From JAJTGZ01 sp964403525 (GTDB taxonomy: Bacteria; Planctomycetota; Phycisphaerae; Phycisphaerales; UBA1924), in NCBI GenBank assembly GCA_964403525.1, contig CAYOGE010000029.1, positions 1 to 42,890 of the forward strand: DNA of 42,890 nucleotides, in the 5' to 3' direction. The position numbers were made by a program, and so were the translations under genes. Positions 15,279 to 26,115 of this stretch are shown here, piece by piece. The notes under the pieces are model-generated. The model made no database searches and was not told where the DNA came from. It worked only from the letters and a program-made list of their open reading frames with translations. How positions within the stretch are numbered: position 1 is the stretch's first letter; each line of letters begins with the position of its first letter.

Positions 15279-15351
15279 ACGAGGGGCGGTTTGTCAGCCC
15301 AACTCCAGGCCCCACGGGGCAGCAAGGGGGCAGCACGGGTGGTTGCCGGCC

Positions 15352-15951
15352 TCAAACCATGTCGTGGTCGCTTTCGTCTTCGTCTTCAAGAAAACCAATC
15401 TGTGCCGGCTCACCGGTGGTTTCACGCGCGGCCTTTGCGACCTCGCCGATGAGCTTGTCGATCGGGTGTGACTTTGAGGCGATCCACTTGTTGGCGATGT
15501 TCACCGGTGCAACCGCGACCTTGCCGTTCGGGCTCACCAGGCAGATGGTGCGTCCTCCCGCGAGCACCCAGTTCACGTTCCCTTCGCGCTTGAGAACGTC
15601 ACCGATCGCCACGCCGAGGGGGCGGACGAAGTCCTCCGGCTGGGGGCGTTCGGACCAGTGCGCGTTGATGTACCCGTTCATTACGGCGACAACCTGCGCG
15701 GCCCCTTCGGTGTCGGTTGCTTCAAATCTTTGAACATATTCCGACCACTTGGCGCGATGAGCGTTGATCGTTTTGACGGCCTGCGCGTCGAGTTCCTTGA
15801 ACGGGATGCGCAACTCCTCGGGCGGGGTGCTCTGGCCGGAACTGGCGTATGACCGCTGAGACCGCATCGCCGTACGGGCGAGACGCGAGCAGCCGGGCGC
15901 TGCGATGGTGATGATGGTGAGTGCGCCGGCAAACAATACTCGATACTTCAA
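15352..15951 (-). CDS. lipoprotein of unknown function
   Basis: 199 aa from a TTG at 15949-15951, preceded by AAGGGGAA at 6-base spacing. Hydrophobic signal with lipobox 'AAPGC' (Cys21) marks it as a lipoprotein. The rest includes 'RPLGVAIGDVLKREGNVNWVLA', a Val-rich strand pair and 'NKWIASKSHPIDKLIGEV', which faintly recalls DUF3806 (a 'G..fGe.l....g..W' pattern), low confidence. The acidic tail is EDEDESDHD. Convergent with trxB. The frame extends upstream through intergenic sequence without features, so the short form is preferred. Confidence 0.65.
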   Translation of the reverse strand: MKYRVLFAGALTIITIAAPGCSRLARTAMRSQRSYASSGQSTPPEELRIPFKELDAQAVKTINAHRAKWSEYVQRFEATDTEGAAQVVAVMNGYINAHWSERPQPEDFVRPLGVAIGDVLKREGNVNWVLAGGRTICLVSPNGKVAVAPVNIANKWIASKSHPIDKLIGEVAKAARETTGEPAQIGFLEDEDESDHDMV

Positions 15952-16111
15952 GCGGTTCCCCTTGTTGAGTGCGTGCAACAGAATAACAACCCTCCATCGC
16001 GTTGCAAGGGGGCATCGGCTTTTGTTCTGGCTGGACCTGCCGGGGCCGGGGCGGGGGCCAAGGCCAGGGCTGAGACGGGGTGCCGGTGCAGCAGTGAAAG
16101 CGACCGGGTGT

Positions 16112-16594
16112 TCAGTCCCCGTACTTGGGGAGGTCGGCCTCGCCGAGCAACCGGTATTCCTTGCGCCTGAGGATCTGGACGGCAAGGGTCAGGTCGTCAA
16201 CGGCGAGCACCATGCACATCGGGCCGGTGCTCCATCCAAAGAGCGGGTAGGCGAACCGGATCGAGAGCTCTGCCCGGAGCAGGTGCTCGCAAACGGCGCT
16301 GAGTGAGTGGTTGGCGTCCAGAGCGACGCCGATGACTTCGCTCTCGATGTACGTCAGGCCCTGGCTCTTGAGGACCGCGCGGGCGCCTTCTGCGCTGTTG
16401 GCGACGATGCGGATCACGGCGTGGTCTGACGCCTCGTGGACGGCCATCGCGCACACCCTGCAATGGTTCTCGTCGAACGCCCGCATCTGCTCGTGCAGCT
16501 TGCCCACCCTGTTTGGAAGGAAGACAGAGAACTGCGTCAGGCACGCTGACTGGTACCCGCGGGCGGTTTCGGTCGGGATCGGCGCTTGGGACAT
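16112..16594 (-). CDS. tandem ACT-domain protein
   Basis: 160 aa. Two ACT-like units: residues about 19-85 ('QFSVFLPNRVGKLHEQMRAF', then 'AVIRIVANSAEGARAVL') and about 86-155 ('VIGVALDANHSLSAVCEHL', 'IRFAYPLFGWSTGPMCMVLAVDDLTLAVQIL'). Stand-alone double ACT proteins usually sense amino acids or related ligands; no effector domain is attached, so the partner is unknown. Downstream of the isc operon on the same strand, but a terminator (16650-16675) lies between. Start at the ATG 16592-16594. Confidence 0.82.
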   Translation of the reverse strand: MSQAPIPTETARGYQSACLTQFSVFLPNRVGKLHEQMRAFDENHCRVCAMAVHEASDHAVIRIVANSAEGARAVLKSQGLTYIESEVIGVALDANHSLSAVCEHLLRAELSIRFAYPLFGWSTGPMCMVLAVDDLTLAVQILRRKEYRLLGEADLPKYGD

Positions 16595-16649
16595 GGCGCG
16601 AGTCTAGCAGCAACACCGCGCACTGTGGCGACCAACCTGCAGCGGGGTC

Positions 16650-16675
16650 AAAAAAGCCCGGCTCGGCTGCCGGGC
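16650..16675 (-). terminator. intrinsic terminator of the isc operon
   Basis: 7-bp stem (16656-16662 with 16669-16675), 6-base loop. On the minus strand it is followed by six Ts (16650-16655). It is 36 bases past the iscA stop and 56 bases upstream of the ACT gene's start. Confidence 0.78.
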
Positions 16676-16710
16676 AAAGGAAGGAGGGCGGGTTGAGATT
16701 CCGGGCGTGG

Positions 16711-17088
16711 TTACGCGGAGAACGAAGAGCCGCAGCCGCAGGTGCTGGTGGCGTTGGGGTTGTTGAACACAAAGCCCCTCCCCATGATCTCGTCCTTGAA
16801 GTCGATCGTCACGCCCGAGAGATAGAGCAGGCTCTTGGGGTCGCAGATCACCTTGACGCCGTGGGCCTCGAAGACCTCGTCGGTCTCCTTCTGGGCCTCG
16901 GTCAGGTCAAGAAGGTATGAGAAGCCGGAGCAGCCACCGCCCTTTACTCCAACCCGGAGGCGGATCTTGTCGGCGTCGAGTTCCTGCTGCTTGATGATGT
17001 TCTTGATCTCACGCGCGGCCGACTCGCTCAGGAGCAGCGGCGTTGAGGTCGTGCTGGGGGCCGGGGTGTCGGTGTGGGTCGTGCTCAT
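16711..17088 (-). CDS. A-type iron-sulfur carrier (IscA/ErpA/HesB family)
   Basis: 125 aa. A Thr/Ser/Pro-rich N-terminal 17 residues, then the A-type fold with the three cluster Cys: C53 in 'GGGCSGF' and C117/C119 in 'STCGCGSSF'. Carries Fe-S clusters from the IscU scaffold to target proteins such as aconitase. Last gene of the minus-strand unit iscS-iscU-this gene (72-base gap). IscA versus ErpA cannot be settled by eye, so no symbol is given. Confidence 0.94.
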   Translation of the reverse strand: MSTTHTDTPAPSTTSTPLLLSESAAREIKNIIKQQELDADKIRLRVGVKGGGCSGFSYLLDLTEAQKETDEVFEAHGVKVICDPKSLLYLSGVTIDFKDEIMGRGFVFNNPNATSTCGCGSSFSA

Positions 17089-17159
17089 TGCTACTCACTA
17101 TACGTTGAAAGGGTAAAGGCGGTTTGGTCTGGTAACCCGTTCAGGGGCCATCGGCCGCA

Positions 17160-17591
17160 TCAGGCCTTGGCGTGGTCGGGGGACTCGGCCGGAAGGCCGT
17201 TCTTGGCCCGGTAGTCAGCGAGGGCGGCCTTGATCGCATCCTCGGCCAGCACCGAGCAGTGGATTTTGACGGGGGGGAGGCTGAGTTCCTCCACGATTTC
17301 GGTGTTCCTCAACTGGTTTGCCTGCTCGAGCGTCCGCCCCTTGAGCCACTCGGTGGCCAGCGAGGAACTGGCGATGGCCGAGCCGCAACCGAACGTCTTG
17401 AACTTGGCGTCCTCGATGCGGCCTGTTTCGGGGTTGACCTTGATGGCCAACTGCATGACGTCGCCGCACTCGGGAGCGCCGACGAGGCCGACGCCGATCT
17501 TCTTGTCCGACTTCATCTCGGCCTGCGAGCCGAAGTTGCCGACGTTGCGCGGGTTCTCGTAGTGATCGATGATCTTGGGTCCGTATGCCAT
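17160..17591 (-). CDS. iscU: Fe-S cluster assembly scaffold IscU
   Basis: 143 aa from the ATG at 17589-17591. Three scaffold Cys are seen: C42 in 'PECGDVM' (with Asp44), C69 in 'FGCGSAIASSS', C112 in 'IHCSVLAEDAI'. 'LPPVK' just before C112 is the motif bound by the HscA chaperone in proteobacteria, yet no hscA or hscB is seen here. 'HYENPRNVG' is the usual N-terminus. The frame extends upstream into a repeat-rich leader that is not protein-like. Middle gene of the isc unit. Confidence 0.96.
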   Translation of the reverse strand: MAYGPKIIDHYENPRNVGNFGSQAEMKSDKKIGVGLVGAPECGDVMQLAIKVNPETGRIEDAKFKTFGCGSAIASSSLATEWLKGRTLEQANQLRNTEIVEELSLPPVKIHCSVLAEDAIKAALADYRAKNGLPAESPDHAKA

Positions 17592-17681
17592 TTCAAATCT
17601 CCAGATCGCAAATGGCCAAAGGGCCATGTGGGGAAGTCGCGTGCTACGGCCGTTTGGCACTTTGCCATCGGGCCTTTGTTC

Positions 17682-18920
17682 TCAGTGGTGGGCCCACTCA
17701 ACCTTGCTCAGGTCGATGCCCTCTTTGTGCATGTCGTAGAGCGGGCTCATCAGGCGGAGCTTCTTCACCGCCTGGACGATGTTCCCGATCGCGAAGTCGA
17801 TCTGCTCCTGCGTGGTCTGCTTTCCCAGGGACAGGCGCAGCGACGAGTGCGCCAGTTCATCGCCCACGCCCAGCGCCTTGAGCACGTACGACGGCTCGAG
17901 CGATGCGCTGGTGCAGGCCGAGCCGCTGGAGCAGGCGATGTCCTTGACGGCCATCATCAGCCCCTCCCCCTCGACAAACCCGAATGAGATGTTGCTGATG
18001 TGCGGCAGGCGCTTCTCACCGTGCCCGTTGACGGCGCACGAGTCGAGCTGAGCCAGGATCGAGTCTTCGAGGTGCTTGCGGAGCTTGCCAAGGCGCAGGG
18101 CGTCGCTCTCCATCTCGGCGAGGGCGATCTCGCAGGCCTTGCCGAAGCCCACGATGCCGGGGATGTTCAGCGTGCCGGAGCGGAAGCCTCGCTCCTGACC
18201 GCCGCCGTCCTGCAGCGCCTGGAGGCGCACGCGCGGGCGGTGCCGGCGGACGTACAGGGCGCCCACGCCCTTGGGCCCGTAGATTTTGTGGCCCGACCAC
18301 GAGAGCAGATCGACGTTGTCCGCGTCGACGTTCACCGGCATCTTGCCCGCCCACTGGGTCGCGTCGGTGTGGAAGAGGACGCCGCGCTCCTTGCACAGAG
18401 CGCCTATCTGTCGCACCTCGTTGATCGTGCCGATCTCGTTGTTGGCCCACATGACGGTGACGAGGATCGTGTCCTCGCGCATCGCCGGCTTGACCATCTC
18501 GGCGGTGATGATTCCGTCGGCGCCGGGCTCGATGAACGTCGCGTCGAAGCCTTCTTTCACCATGCGCTTGACCGGGTCGAGCACGGCCTTGTGCTCGTGG
18601 GTCGCCGAGACGATGTGCCCGCGGTTCTTGCTCCCCGCCGGAGCCTTCTCGTACATGTAGCAGGCGCCCTTGATGGCGAGGTTGTTGCTCTCGGTGCTGC
18701 CGCTGGTGAAGATGATCTCTTTGTCGGTCGCGCCGATCAGCCTGGCCGCGGACTCACGGGCCTGGTCCACCCCTTCCTCGGCCTCCCAGCCGAAGCGGTG
18801 GTTGCGTGAGCCGCTGTTGCCGTACTTCTGCGTGAAGTACGGGAGCATCGCTTCAACCACACGCCCGTCACAGGGAGTGGTTGCGGCGTGGTCCATGTAG
18901 ATTGGGAATTGCAGGGCCAT
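17682..18920 (-). CDS. iscS: cysteine desulfurase IscS
   Basis: 412 aa from the ATG at 18918-18920. PLP enzyme that strips sulfur from Cys for Fe-S clusters and tRNA thiolation. 'YMDHAATTP' at 8-16, 'SGSTESNNLAIKGA' at 73-86, His110, PLP Lys212 in 'SGHKIYGPKG', and the catalytic Cys336 in 'SSGSACTSASLEPS' on a long mobile loop, which marks the class I (IscS/NifS) type. A 117-residue in-frame extension upstream is unlike any IscS and crosses the promoter, so it is rejected. First gene of iscS-iscU-iscA, with a promoter and palindromic operator candidate at 18980-19009. Confidence 0.97.
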   Translation of the reverse strand: MALQFPIYMDHAATTPCDGRVVEAMLPYFTQKYGNSGSRNHRFGWEAEEGVDQARESAARLIGATDKEIIFTSGSTESNNLAIKGACYMYEKAPAGSKNRGHIVSATHEHKAVLDPVKRMVKEGFDATFIEPGADGIITAEMVKPAMREDTILVTVMWANNEIGTINEVRQIGALCKERGVLFHTDATQWAGKMPVNVDADNVDLLSWSGHKIYGPKGVGALYVRRHRPRVRLQALQDGGGQERGFRSGTLNIPGIVGFGKACEIALAEMESDALRLGKLRKHLEDSILAQLDSCAVNGHGEKRLPHISNISFGFVEGEGLMMAVKDIACSSGSACTSASLEPSYVLKALGVGDELAHSSLRLSLGKQTTQEQIDFAIGNIVQAVKKLRLMSPLYDMHKEGIDLSKVEWAHH

Positions 18921-18979
18921 GGGGCCTCCGTGGGTCACAGTTGAGCGAATCGAAACGGCCGCTGGAGCGGTCCGAAACC

Positions 18980-19009
18980 AGTATAGGGAGCGGTTGAGAC
19001 TGAGTCTCA
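18980..19009 (-). promoter_or_regulatory. isc promoter -10 with overlapping palindromic operator candidate
   Basis: On the minus strand TATACT (18980-18985) lies 60 bases upstream of the iscS ATG. The perfect inverted repeat TGAGACT-G-AGTCTCA (18995-19009) covers where the -35 element should be (19003-19008). The same site faces msrB, whose ATG is 82 bases away on the other strand. Its position suggests a regulator of iscSUA and possibly msrB. Its GACT-n-AGTC core recalls Rrf2/IscR-type sites, but that identity is inference. Confidence 0.5.
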
Positions 19010-19090
19010 GCCGTGCCATAGGAACGAACCCCTGGCCTGCCCGGTTCGTACGGTTCTGCGGCGCGTTTGCACTTCGTTTGGAGATTCTGA

Positions 19091-19702
19091 ATGCGAACAC
19101 CTCTGAAATGTCTCTTGGCTGGGCTGCTCCTCCTGGCAGGAGGGTGCGCCGCGTGCGACCGACAGTCGTCAGCGGCCGGTACGCCGGTTGAGAAGCCTCA
19201 GCCGGCCTCGACACCCGCTCCGTCGCCAACAAAGACACCAGAAGGAAAGGCAACGAACATGGAAAACACACGGGCGGCCGGCGACAGAGTTGAGATGACC
19301 GAGGCGCAGTGGCGCCAGAAGCTCACTCCTGAGCAGTTTGAAGTCCTCCGCGAGAAGGGGACCGAGCGCGCCTTCACCGGGAAGTACTGGAACACAAAGA
19401 CCCCCGGCGTGTACTCGTGCGCAGGGTGCGGAGCGGTCCTTTTCACCAGCGGCGATAAGTTCGATAGCGGCTGCGGTTGGCCGAGCTTTGACAAGCTCGC
19501 TGCTGCGGGCGTGGTGAAGGAGCACCGGGATACGAGCCATGGGATGGTCCGCACCGAGGTGACGTGCGCCCGCTGTGGCGGGCACCTGGGACACCTGTTC
19601 GACGACGGGCCGACAGCGACGGGGATGCGGTACTGCATCAACAGCGCGTCGATCACGCTCGAGCCGGAGGACGAATCGCAGGGTGAGCAGAAGCCGAAGT
19701 AG
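19091..19702 (+). CDS. msrB: peptide-methionine (R)-S-oxide reductase, lipoprotein form
   Basis: 203 aa. Lipobox 'LLLLAGGC' (Cys19) and a Pro/Thr linker to about residue 62 put the enzyme outside the inner membrane. MsrB domain at 65-193: zinc Cys pairs C110-x2-C113 and C159-x2-C162, 'DSGCGWPSF' with possible resolving Cys128, 'GHLGHLF', and catalytic Cys182 in 'GMRYCINSAS'. Repairs methionine-R-sulfoxide in envelope proteins. Divergent from iscS across a palindrome. A GGAAC element (19017-19021) lies upstream, weakly ECF-like. GGAGA is 5 bases before the ATG. The convergent epimerase gene ends 11 bases away. Confidence 0.95.
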   Translation: MRTPLKCLLAGLLLLAGGCAACDRQSSAAGTPVEKPQPASTPAPSPTKTPEGKATNMENTRAAGDRVEMTEAQWRQKLTPEQFEVLREKGTERAFTGKYWNTKTPGVYSCAGCGAVLFTSGDKFDSGCGWPSFDKLAAAGVVKEHRDTSHGMVRTEVTCARCGGHLGHLFDDGPTATGMRYCINSASITLEPEDESQGEQKPK

Positions 19703-19713
19703 CCCTGCGCTCC

Positions 19714-20922
19714 CTACGGGCGGCTCGCGTGCCACTTGCTCAGCAGTTCAGCCTCGCGCTCTGCAGAGAGCCCCGGTCGCGGCCGTGCACGGCGAGCTTC
19801 CGGCAGAGTGGCCCACCACTTGAGAATGTCCGCGCTGGTTTCTTTCACGGGCCGAAAGGTCGCCCCCAGCTCGATGCTCCGCATGCCGCTGCGGGACGCG
19901 AAGCCGGCGTATTCAGGGTCGGCGCTGGGGACCCACGCCGGCAGGTCAGACCAAGCCTGCACGTTGTTTGCCGTGATGAAGCTCAGAGGCACCCACGTCA
20001 GCGAGCTGGGTGGGGCACCGGCCGCCTTTGCCGCGGCCAGCACGTCGGAGAGCGTCGTGCCGAAGGTCAGACCGGGCGAGCCAAGGGCGTTGACGGGGCC
20101 GACCGCCTTCTTCTCGGCCATGTTGACCAGCAGGCCGGCGACGTCCCTGGCGTCGACAAAGGCGCACGGTTCCTCGGGGCCGACCGGCGCGAGGACCTCA
20201 CCGCCGCGCATCGCCCGCAACGGCCAGTACGAGAACCGGCTGCTCCAGTCGCGGGGGCCGACAATGAGGCTCGGTCGGACCGAGGCCCAGCGTCCGGGCA
20301 TCAGCTCGCTGAGGGCCACTTCGCAGCCTCGCTTCATCGGGCCGTACGTCTTTTCATCGACGCCTGCTTCTTCGGGCCAGGTCTCCCACGTAGGGGCGTT
20401 CTCATCCTGGTTTGGTTCGGCTTCGCTCTTATAAGCGTTGATCGAGGCCACCATCACGTAGTGGCTCACCGCGTCCTTCAGCAGCGACGTTGAGGCGCGC
20501 ATGTACTTGGGGACGTAGGCGCAGGTGTCGATCACCGCGTCCCACTTGCGTCCCTTCGCGATCTCGGCCTCGAGGGACTTGAAGTCGCATTCGGACTTTG
20601 TCTTGCCGGCGGTGCCGCGGTCGCCGCGCAGTTTCTCAAGCTGAGGGAACAGCTCCGGGAATGACTTGCCGCGGTTGAAGAGCGTGACGGTGTGGCCGCG
20701 GGCGAGCAGCCGTTCAACGGTGTGTGGGCCGAGAAAGACCGTTCCGCCGAGGAACAGGACCTTCAGCGGCTTTTCTGCCTTTGGGACGTTGGGCGCCGGC
20801 TCGGTTGCCTCCCCGGGCACCGACTGCGGCTTGGGGGGCTGGTTCAAAGCGGCGAGCGCGGCCTGTGCACCGGCGGCGGCCGCGATCGAAGAAGCGAGGA
20901 ACGAGCGTCGTGTCAGGGGCAT
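19714..20922 (-). CDS. NAD-dependent epimerase/dehydratase family protein with TAT-like signal
   Basis: 402 aa. The N-terminus 'TRRSFLASSIAAAAG' is a twin-arginine-like signal followed by a Pro-rich linker. Rossmann motif 'LFLGGTVFLGPH' at about 55-66, then an extended SDR body with 'VIDTCAYVP', 'YVMVASINAY' and the Y-x3-K motif 'YGPMKRGCE'. The motif GGTxFLG is typical of the atypical SDR group that includes isoflavone-reductase-like and CSP41-like proteins; the substrate is unknown. Exported enzymes of this type are frequent in planctomycetes. Convergent with msrB, divergent from the glycosyltransferase. Confidence 0.88.
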   Translation of the reverse strand: MPLTRRSFLASSIAAAAGAQAALAALNQPPKPQSVPGEATEPAPNVPKAEKPLKVLFLGGTVFLGPHTVERLLARGHTVTLFNRGKSFPELFPQLEKLRGDRGTAGKTKSECDFKSLEAEIAKGRKWDAVIDTCAYVPKYMRASTSLLKDAVSHYVMVASINAYKSEAEPNQDENAPTWETWPEEAGVDEKTYGPMKRGCEVALSELMPGRWASVRPSLIVGPRDWSSRFSYWPLRAMRGGEVLAPVGPEEPCAFVDARDVAGLLVNMAEKKAVGPVNALGSPGLTFGTTLSDVLAAAKAAGAPPSSLTWVPLSFITANNVQAWSDLPAWVPSADPEYAGFASRSGMRSIELGATFRPVKETSADILKWWATLPEARRARPRPGLSAEREAELLSKWHASRP

Positions 20923-20992
20923 GGGGTGGCTCCTTGCTGGTTAGGATGCGCGGCCGGCGCACTTCAGGCACCCGGGCAGTAGGGAGTCTACC

Positions 20993-21715
20993 TTGCTTGT
21001 CTCGCTCATTGTCCCTGCCCATGACGAAGCGAGGCTGATCGGTCGCACAGTTGAGCGCCTTCGCGAGGCGGCCGAGGGGGCGGGCATCGACTTCGAGATT
21101 GTGGTGGCGGACGACGCGTCAGGCGATGAGACCGGCGAACTGGCCCGTCGGGCCGGCGCTCGCGTCGTGCGGCACGAACGCCGCCAGATCGCGGCGACGA
21201 GAAACCTGGGTGCGGGGGCAGCAGTGGGGGACACGCTGATCTTCGTGGACGCGGACACATGGCCAAGCGCAACGGCCCTGCGCCAGGCGGTCGAGGCGAT
21301 CAGGGCGGGCGCGGTCGGTGGCGGGGCGTCGATGGTGTTCGACGGGCGGGTTCCGCTCTATGCGCGTGCCATCACGCCGCTGGTCAACCTGGCCTTTCGG
21401 CTGAAGGGGCGTTCTGGAGGAGCGTTCTTCTTCTGCACGCGGGCAGCGCTTGCTGAGGTTGGCGGCTGGGATGAGTCGGTCTTCGCAGCCGAGGAGATCT
21501 ACCTCGCGATCGCTCTGAAGAAACTGGGCCGGTTCGTGGTCATCAACGAGCGCGTGCTGACCTCGGGGCGCAAGCTCCGCTCGCACAGCTTCAGCGAACT
21601 CGTCGGCGTGCTCCTCGCGGCTGTGCGGAACCCGGACCTGCTCAAGTCCCGGGAGGCGCTCGGCGTTTGGTACGGGCCGCGTCGGCGCGACGACCCCGAG
21701 CCCAACCGAGATTGA
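20993..21715 (+). CDS. glycosyltransferase family 2 protein
   Basis: 240 aa from a TTG at 20993 with AGGGAG about 9 bases upstream. GT-A fold: 'VSLIVPAHDEARLIGRTVERL' at 3-23, 'VVADDASGDET' at 36-46, 'RNLGAGAAVGD', and the DxD motif in 'FVDADTWP'. Residues about 120-140 are moderately hydrophobic ('ITPLVNLAFRLK'). Nucleotide-sugar-dependent transfer; donor and acceptor unknown. Some single-domain family members of this length use GDP-sugars. No sugar cluster around it. Confidence 0.9.
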   Translation: MLVSLIVPAHDEARLIGRTVERLREAAEGAGIDFEIVVADDASGDETGELARRAGARVVRHERRQIAATRNLGAGAAVGDTLIFVDADTWPSATALRQAVEAIRAGAVGGGASMVFDGRVPLYARAITPLVNLAFRLKGRSGGAFFFCTRAALAEVGGWDESVFAAEEIYLAIALKKLGRFVVINERVLTSGRKLRSHSFSELVGVLLAAVRNPDLLKSREALGVWYGPRRRDDPEPNRD

Positions 21716-21725
21716 CGCGTGCCGT

Positions 21726-22940
21726 TTAGAAGCCGACGTTTGCCATCGGGTTGGTCGTTGTTGCGACGGCGGACGAGCCGATCTCGGGCCCGGCCGCGTT
21801 GCCGGCGGCGATGTTGTACCAGTCGCTGGCCGTCGTGACGGCGTTGCGGACGATCATGTTCCCGGTGCCGACGATCCAGATTCCGATGTCGTCGCCGCCG
21901 GTGGTCATCTGGGAAACGTGGTTGTCGCTCACCAGGCAGTCGGTGCTGTCGACCTTGATCCCGGCGAAGGCACCGGTGCTGGTGCCGCACGAACTCACGG
22001 TGCAGTCCTTGATTGTGCACCCTGCGCCGGTGGCGCGGATGCCGTTCTGACCTGCGCCGAAGACGCGGCAATTGCTGATCCTGGCGCGCGCGGTCGCGGT
22101 GACCCCGTCGCCCGAGCCTCCCTCGAGGGTGCAACCGGTCGCGACGCCGGCGCTCATCGCCAGCGGCGTGGTGCCGCCCAGGGCGTACGAGTTGGTGATC
22201 ATGTTCGGCCTGTCGAACCCGAGTTGACCGTTTGAGAGCGCCTGACACTCGCTGATGACGGCCGTGGGGGTGTCGAATCCGTCGGCGGTGTTCCCCGCGG
22301 CGGTGCACCCGCGGAGCAGGCAGAGTCCCACCGAGGCGCTGAAGCCGTTGGCGCTGTTGTTTGATGAGGTGCAGTTTTCTGCTGTGAACGCGGCGGTCAT
22401 CAGCAGCCCGTTGCCGGTGTTGCTCCGGAAGTGGCAAGAGCGGGCGGAGCCGTTGTTGACGATCGCGCCGGAACTGGTGCAGAACGAGACGGTCAGATCG
22501 TCGAGCCTTACACCGCCGTAGTTCAGCGGCATGTTGATGCCCGTCCGGCATTGTGTGATGGAACCGTTCTTGACGACGACCGTGCCGGAAGTAGAGACCG
22601 TGTCGATGTTGATCCCGTCTCCTGCGCTTGCCCCGCCGACGCCCTGGATCGTGAAGCCGTTCAAGTCGATGGTGATGTTCGAACCCTGAACCTCGATCGC
22701 CTTCTTGTTCGCTACGCCGACGATGTTGCCGGTCAGGTAGTACGACCCCGCCGCGGTAATCCGAAACTGGCTGTCGGCATCACCGGGTGTGTTGGTCGCG
22801 CTGATCGCGATGCGCGGCTCCACTTCTGTCAGCGTCTTGCCCGTGCTGCCGACAGCGCCGGAGGGCGGGTTAAGGGGTCCTGCCGCGGTGGCTGCGCAGG
22901 CGGAGGCTGAGAGGATGAGCACGGCCAGTGCGTGGTGCAT
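21726..22940 (-). CDS. secreted right-handed parallel beta-helix repeat protein
   Basis: 404 aa from the ATG at 22938-22940 (a TTG 18 bases earlier is possible). Signal peptide at residues 1-20 (LSASACAATAA). Residues 45-85 are the 'ITAAGSYYLTGNI... NITIDLNGFTI' entry strand seen in planctomycete beta-helix proteins. After that come short repeats with Asn, Cys and Gly at coil turns ('GAIVNNGSARSC', 'AENCTSSNN', 'LRGCTAAGNTADGF', 'ISNCRVFGAGQNGI', 'IKDCTVSSCG'), which is the Asn/Cys-ladder pattern of pectate-lyase-like folds. No catalytic residues can be assigned. Probably a surface or periplasmic carbohydrate-related or adhesive protein. Stop 11 bases from the convergent glycosyltransferase stop. 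Confidence 0.85.
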   Translation of the reverse strand: MHHALAVLILSASACAATAAGPLNPPSGAVGSTGKTLTEVEPRIAISATNTPGDADSQFRITAAGSYYLTGNIVGVANKKAIEVQGSNITIDLNGFTIQGVGGASAGDGINIDTVSTSGTVVVKNGSITQCRTGINMPLNYGGVRLDDLTVSFCTSSGAIVNNGSARSCHFRSNTGNGLLMTAAFTAENCTSSNNSANGFSASVGLCLLRGCTAAGNTADGFDTPTAVISECQALSNGQLGFDRPNMITNSYALGGTTPLAMSAGVATGCTLEGGSGDGVTATARARISNCRVFGAGQNGIRATGAGCTIKDCTVSSCGTSTGAFAGIKVDSTDCLVSDNHVSQMTTGGDDIGIWIVGTGNMIVRNAVTTASDWYNIAAGNAAGPEIGSSAVATTTNPMANVGF

Positions 22941-23040
22941 GAACAGAAGATACCACAAACCCGCGGCAACGCACGAGATTTCTTGGAGCTCGGCGGCTGA
23001 TCAATCACAAATATTGATACAAATAGTCGTAACGATTGAT

Positions 23041-23054
23041 TCGACATATGTCGA
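23041..23054. promoter_or_regulatory. 14-bp palindrome in the acnA promoter region
   Basis: TCGACATATGTCGA is a perfect palindrome in an AT-richer stretch 60 bases upstream of the acnA GTG. A possible promoter overlaps it: TTCGAC (23040-23045), 17 bp, TACGGT (23063-23068). Fits an operator position for a TCA-cycle gene; the regulator is unknown. Confidence 0.45.
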
Positions 23055-23113
23055 GAATGGGGTACGGTTCACCGTCAGCTCGACGATCTTCGCACCCTTC
23101 CCAGGAGTTCACC

Positions 23114-25903
<2,790 letters not shown>

Positions 25904-25908
25904 TCGGG

Positions 25909-25962
25909 TAGCCCGGCGGTCCCCGCCGGGCAGTGCCAATTCGGGCCGGGACCGCCGGGCTA
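25909..25962. repeat. nested inverted repeat after acnA
   Basis: Perfect 15-bp arms (25909-25923 and 25948-25962) enclose 24 bases that themselves complete a second hairpin with the left arm (GCCCGGCG with CGCCGGGC). It starts 6 bases after the acnA stop. No T-run. It could be an mRNA 3'-end stabiliser or a REP-like element. Confidence 0.6.
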
Positions 25963-26009
25963 AGCAAGACCACAACCTGGAGTACCAAACGCCCAGCCAA
26001 GACTGGATC

Positions 26010-26045
26010 AAGCCCGCTGCCGAAAGGTGGCGGGCTTGTCTTTTT
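26010..26045 (+). terminator. intrinsic terminator of acnA
   Basis: 12-bp stem with two G-T pairs (26010-26021 with 26026-26037), GAAA tetraloop, then TGTCTTTTT. Strong form, about 105 bases past the acnA stop. Confidence 0.85.
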
Positions 26046-26115
26046 GGACGATACTTCTGGCAAGAAGAACGTGAAAACAAGGTCGGCAATCGGGCCGGCC
26101 GCAAGGAGAAACCAG

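Noticed and set aside
18921..19271. N-terminal extension of iscS
   Set aside because: Crosses the promoter and overlaps msrB on the other strand; IscS families begin at the 'YMDHAATTP' strand.
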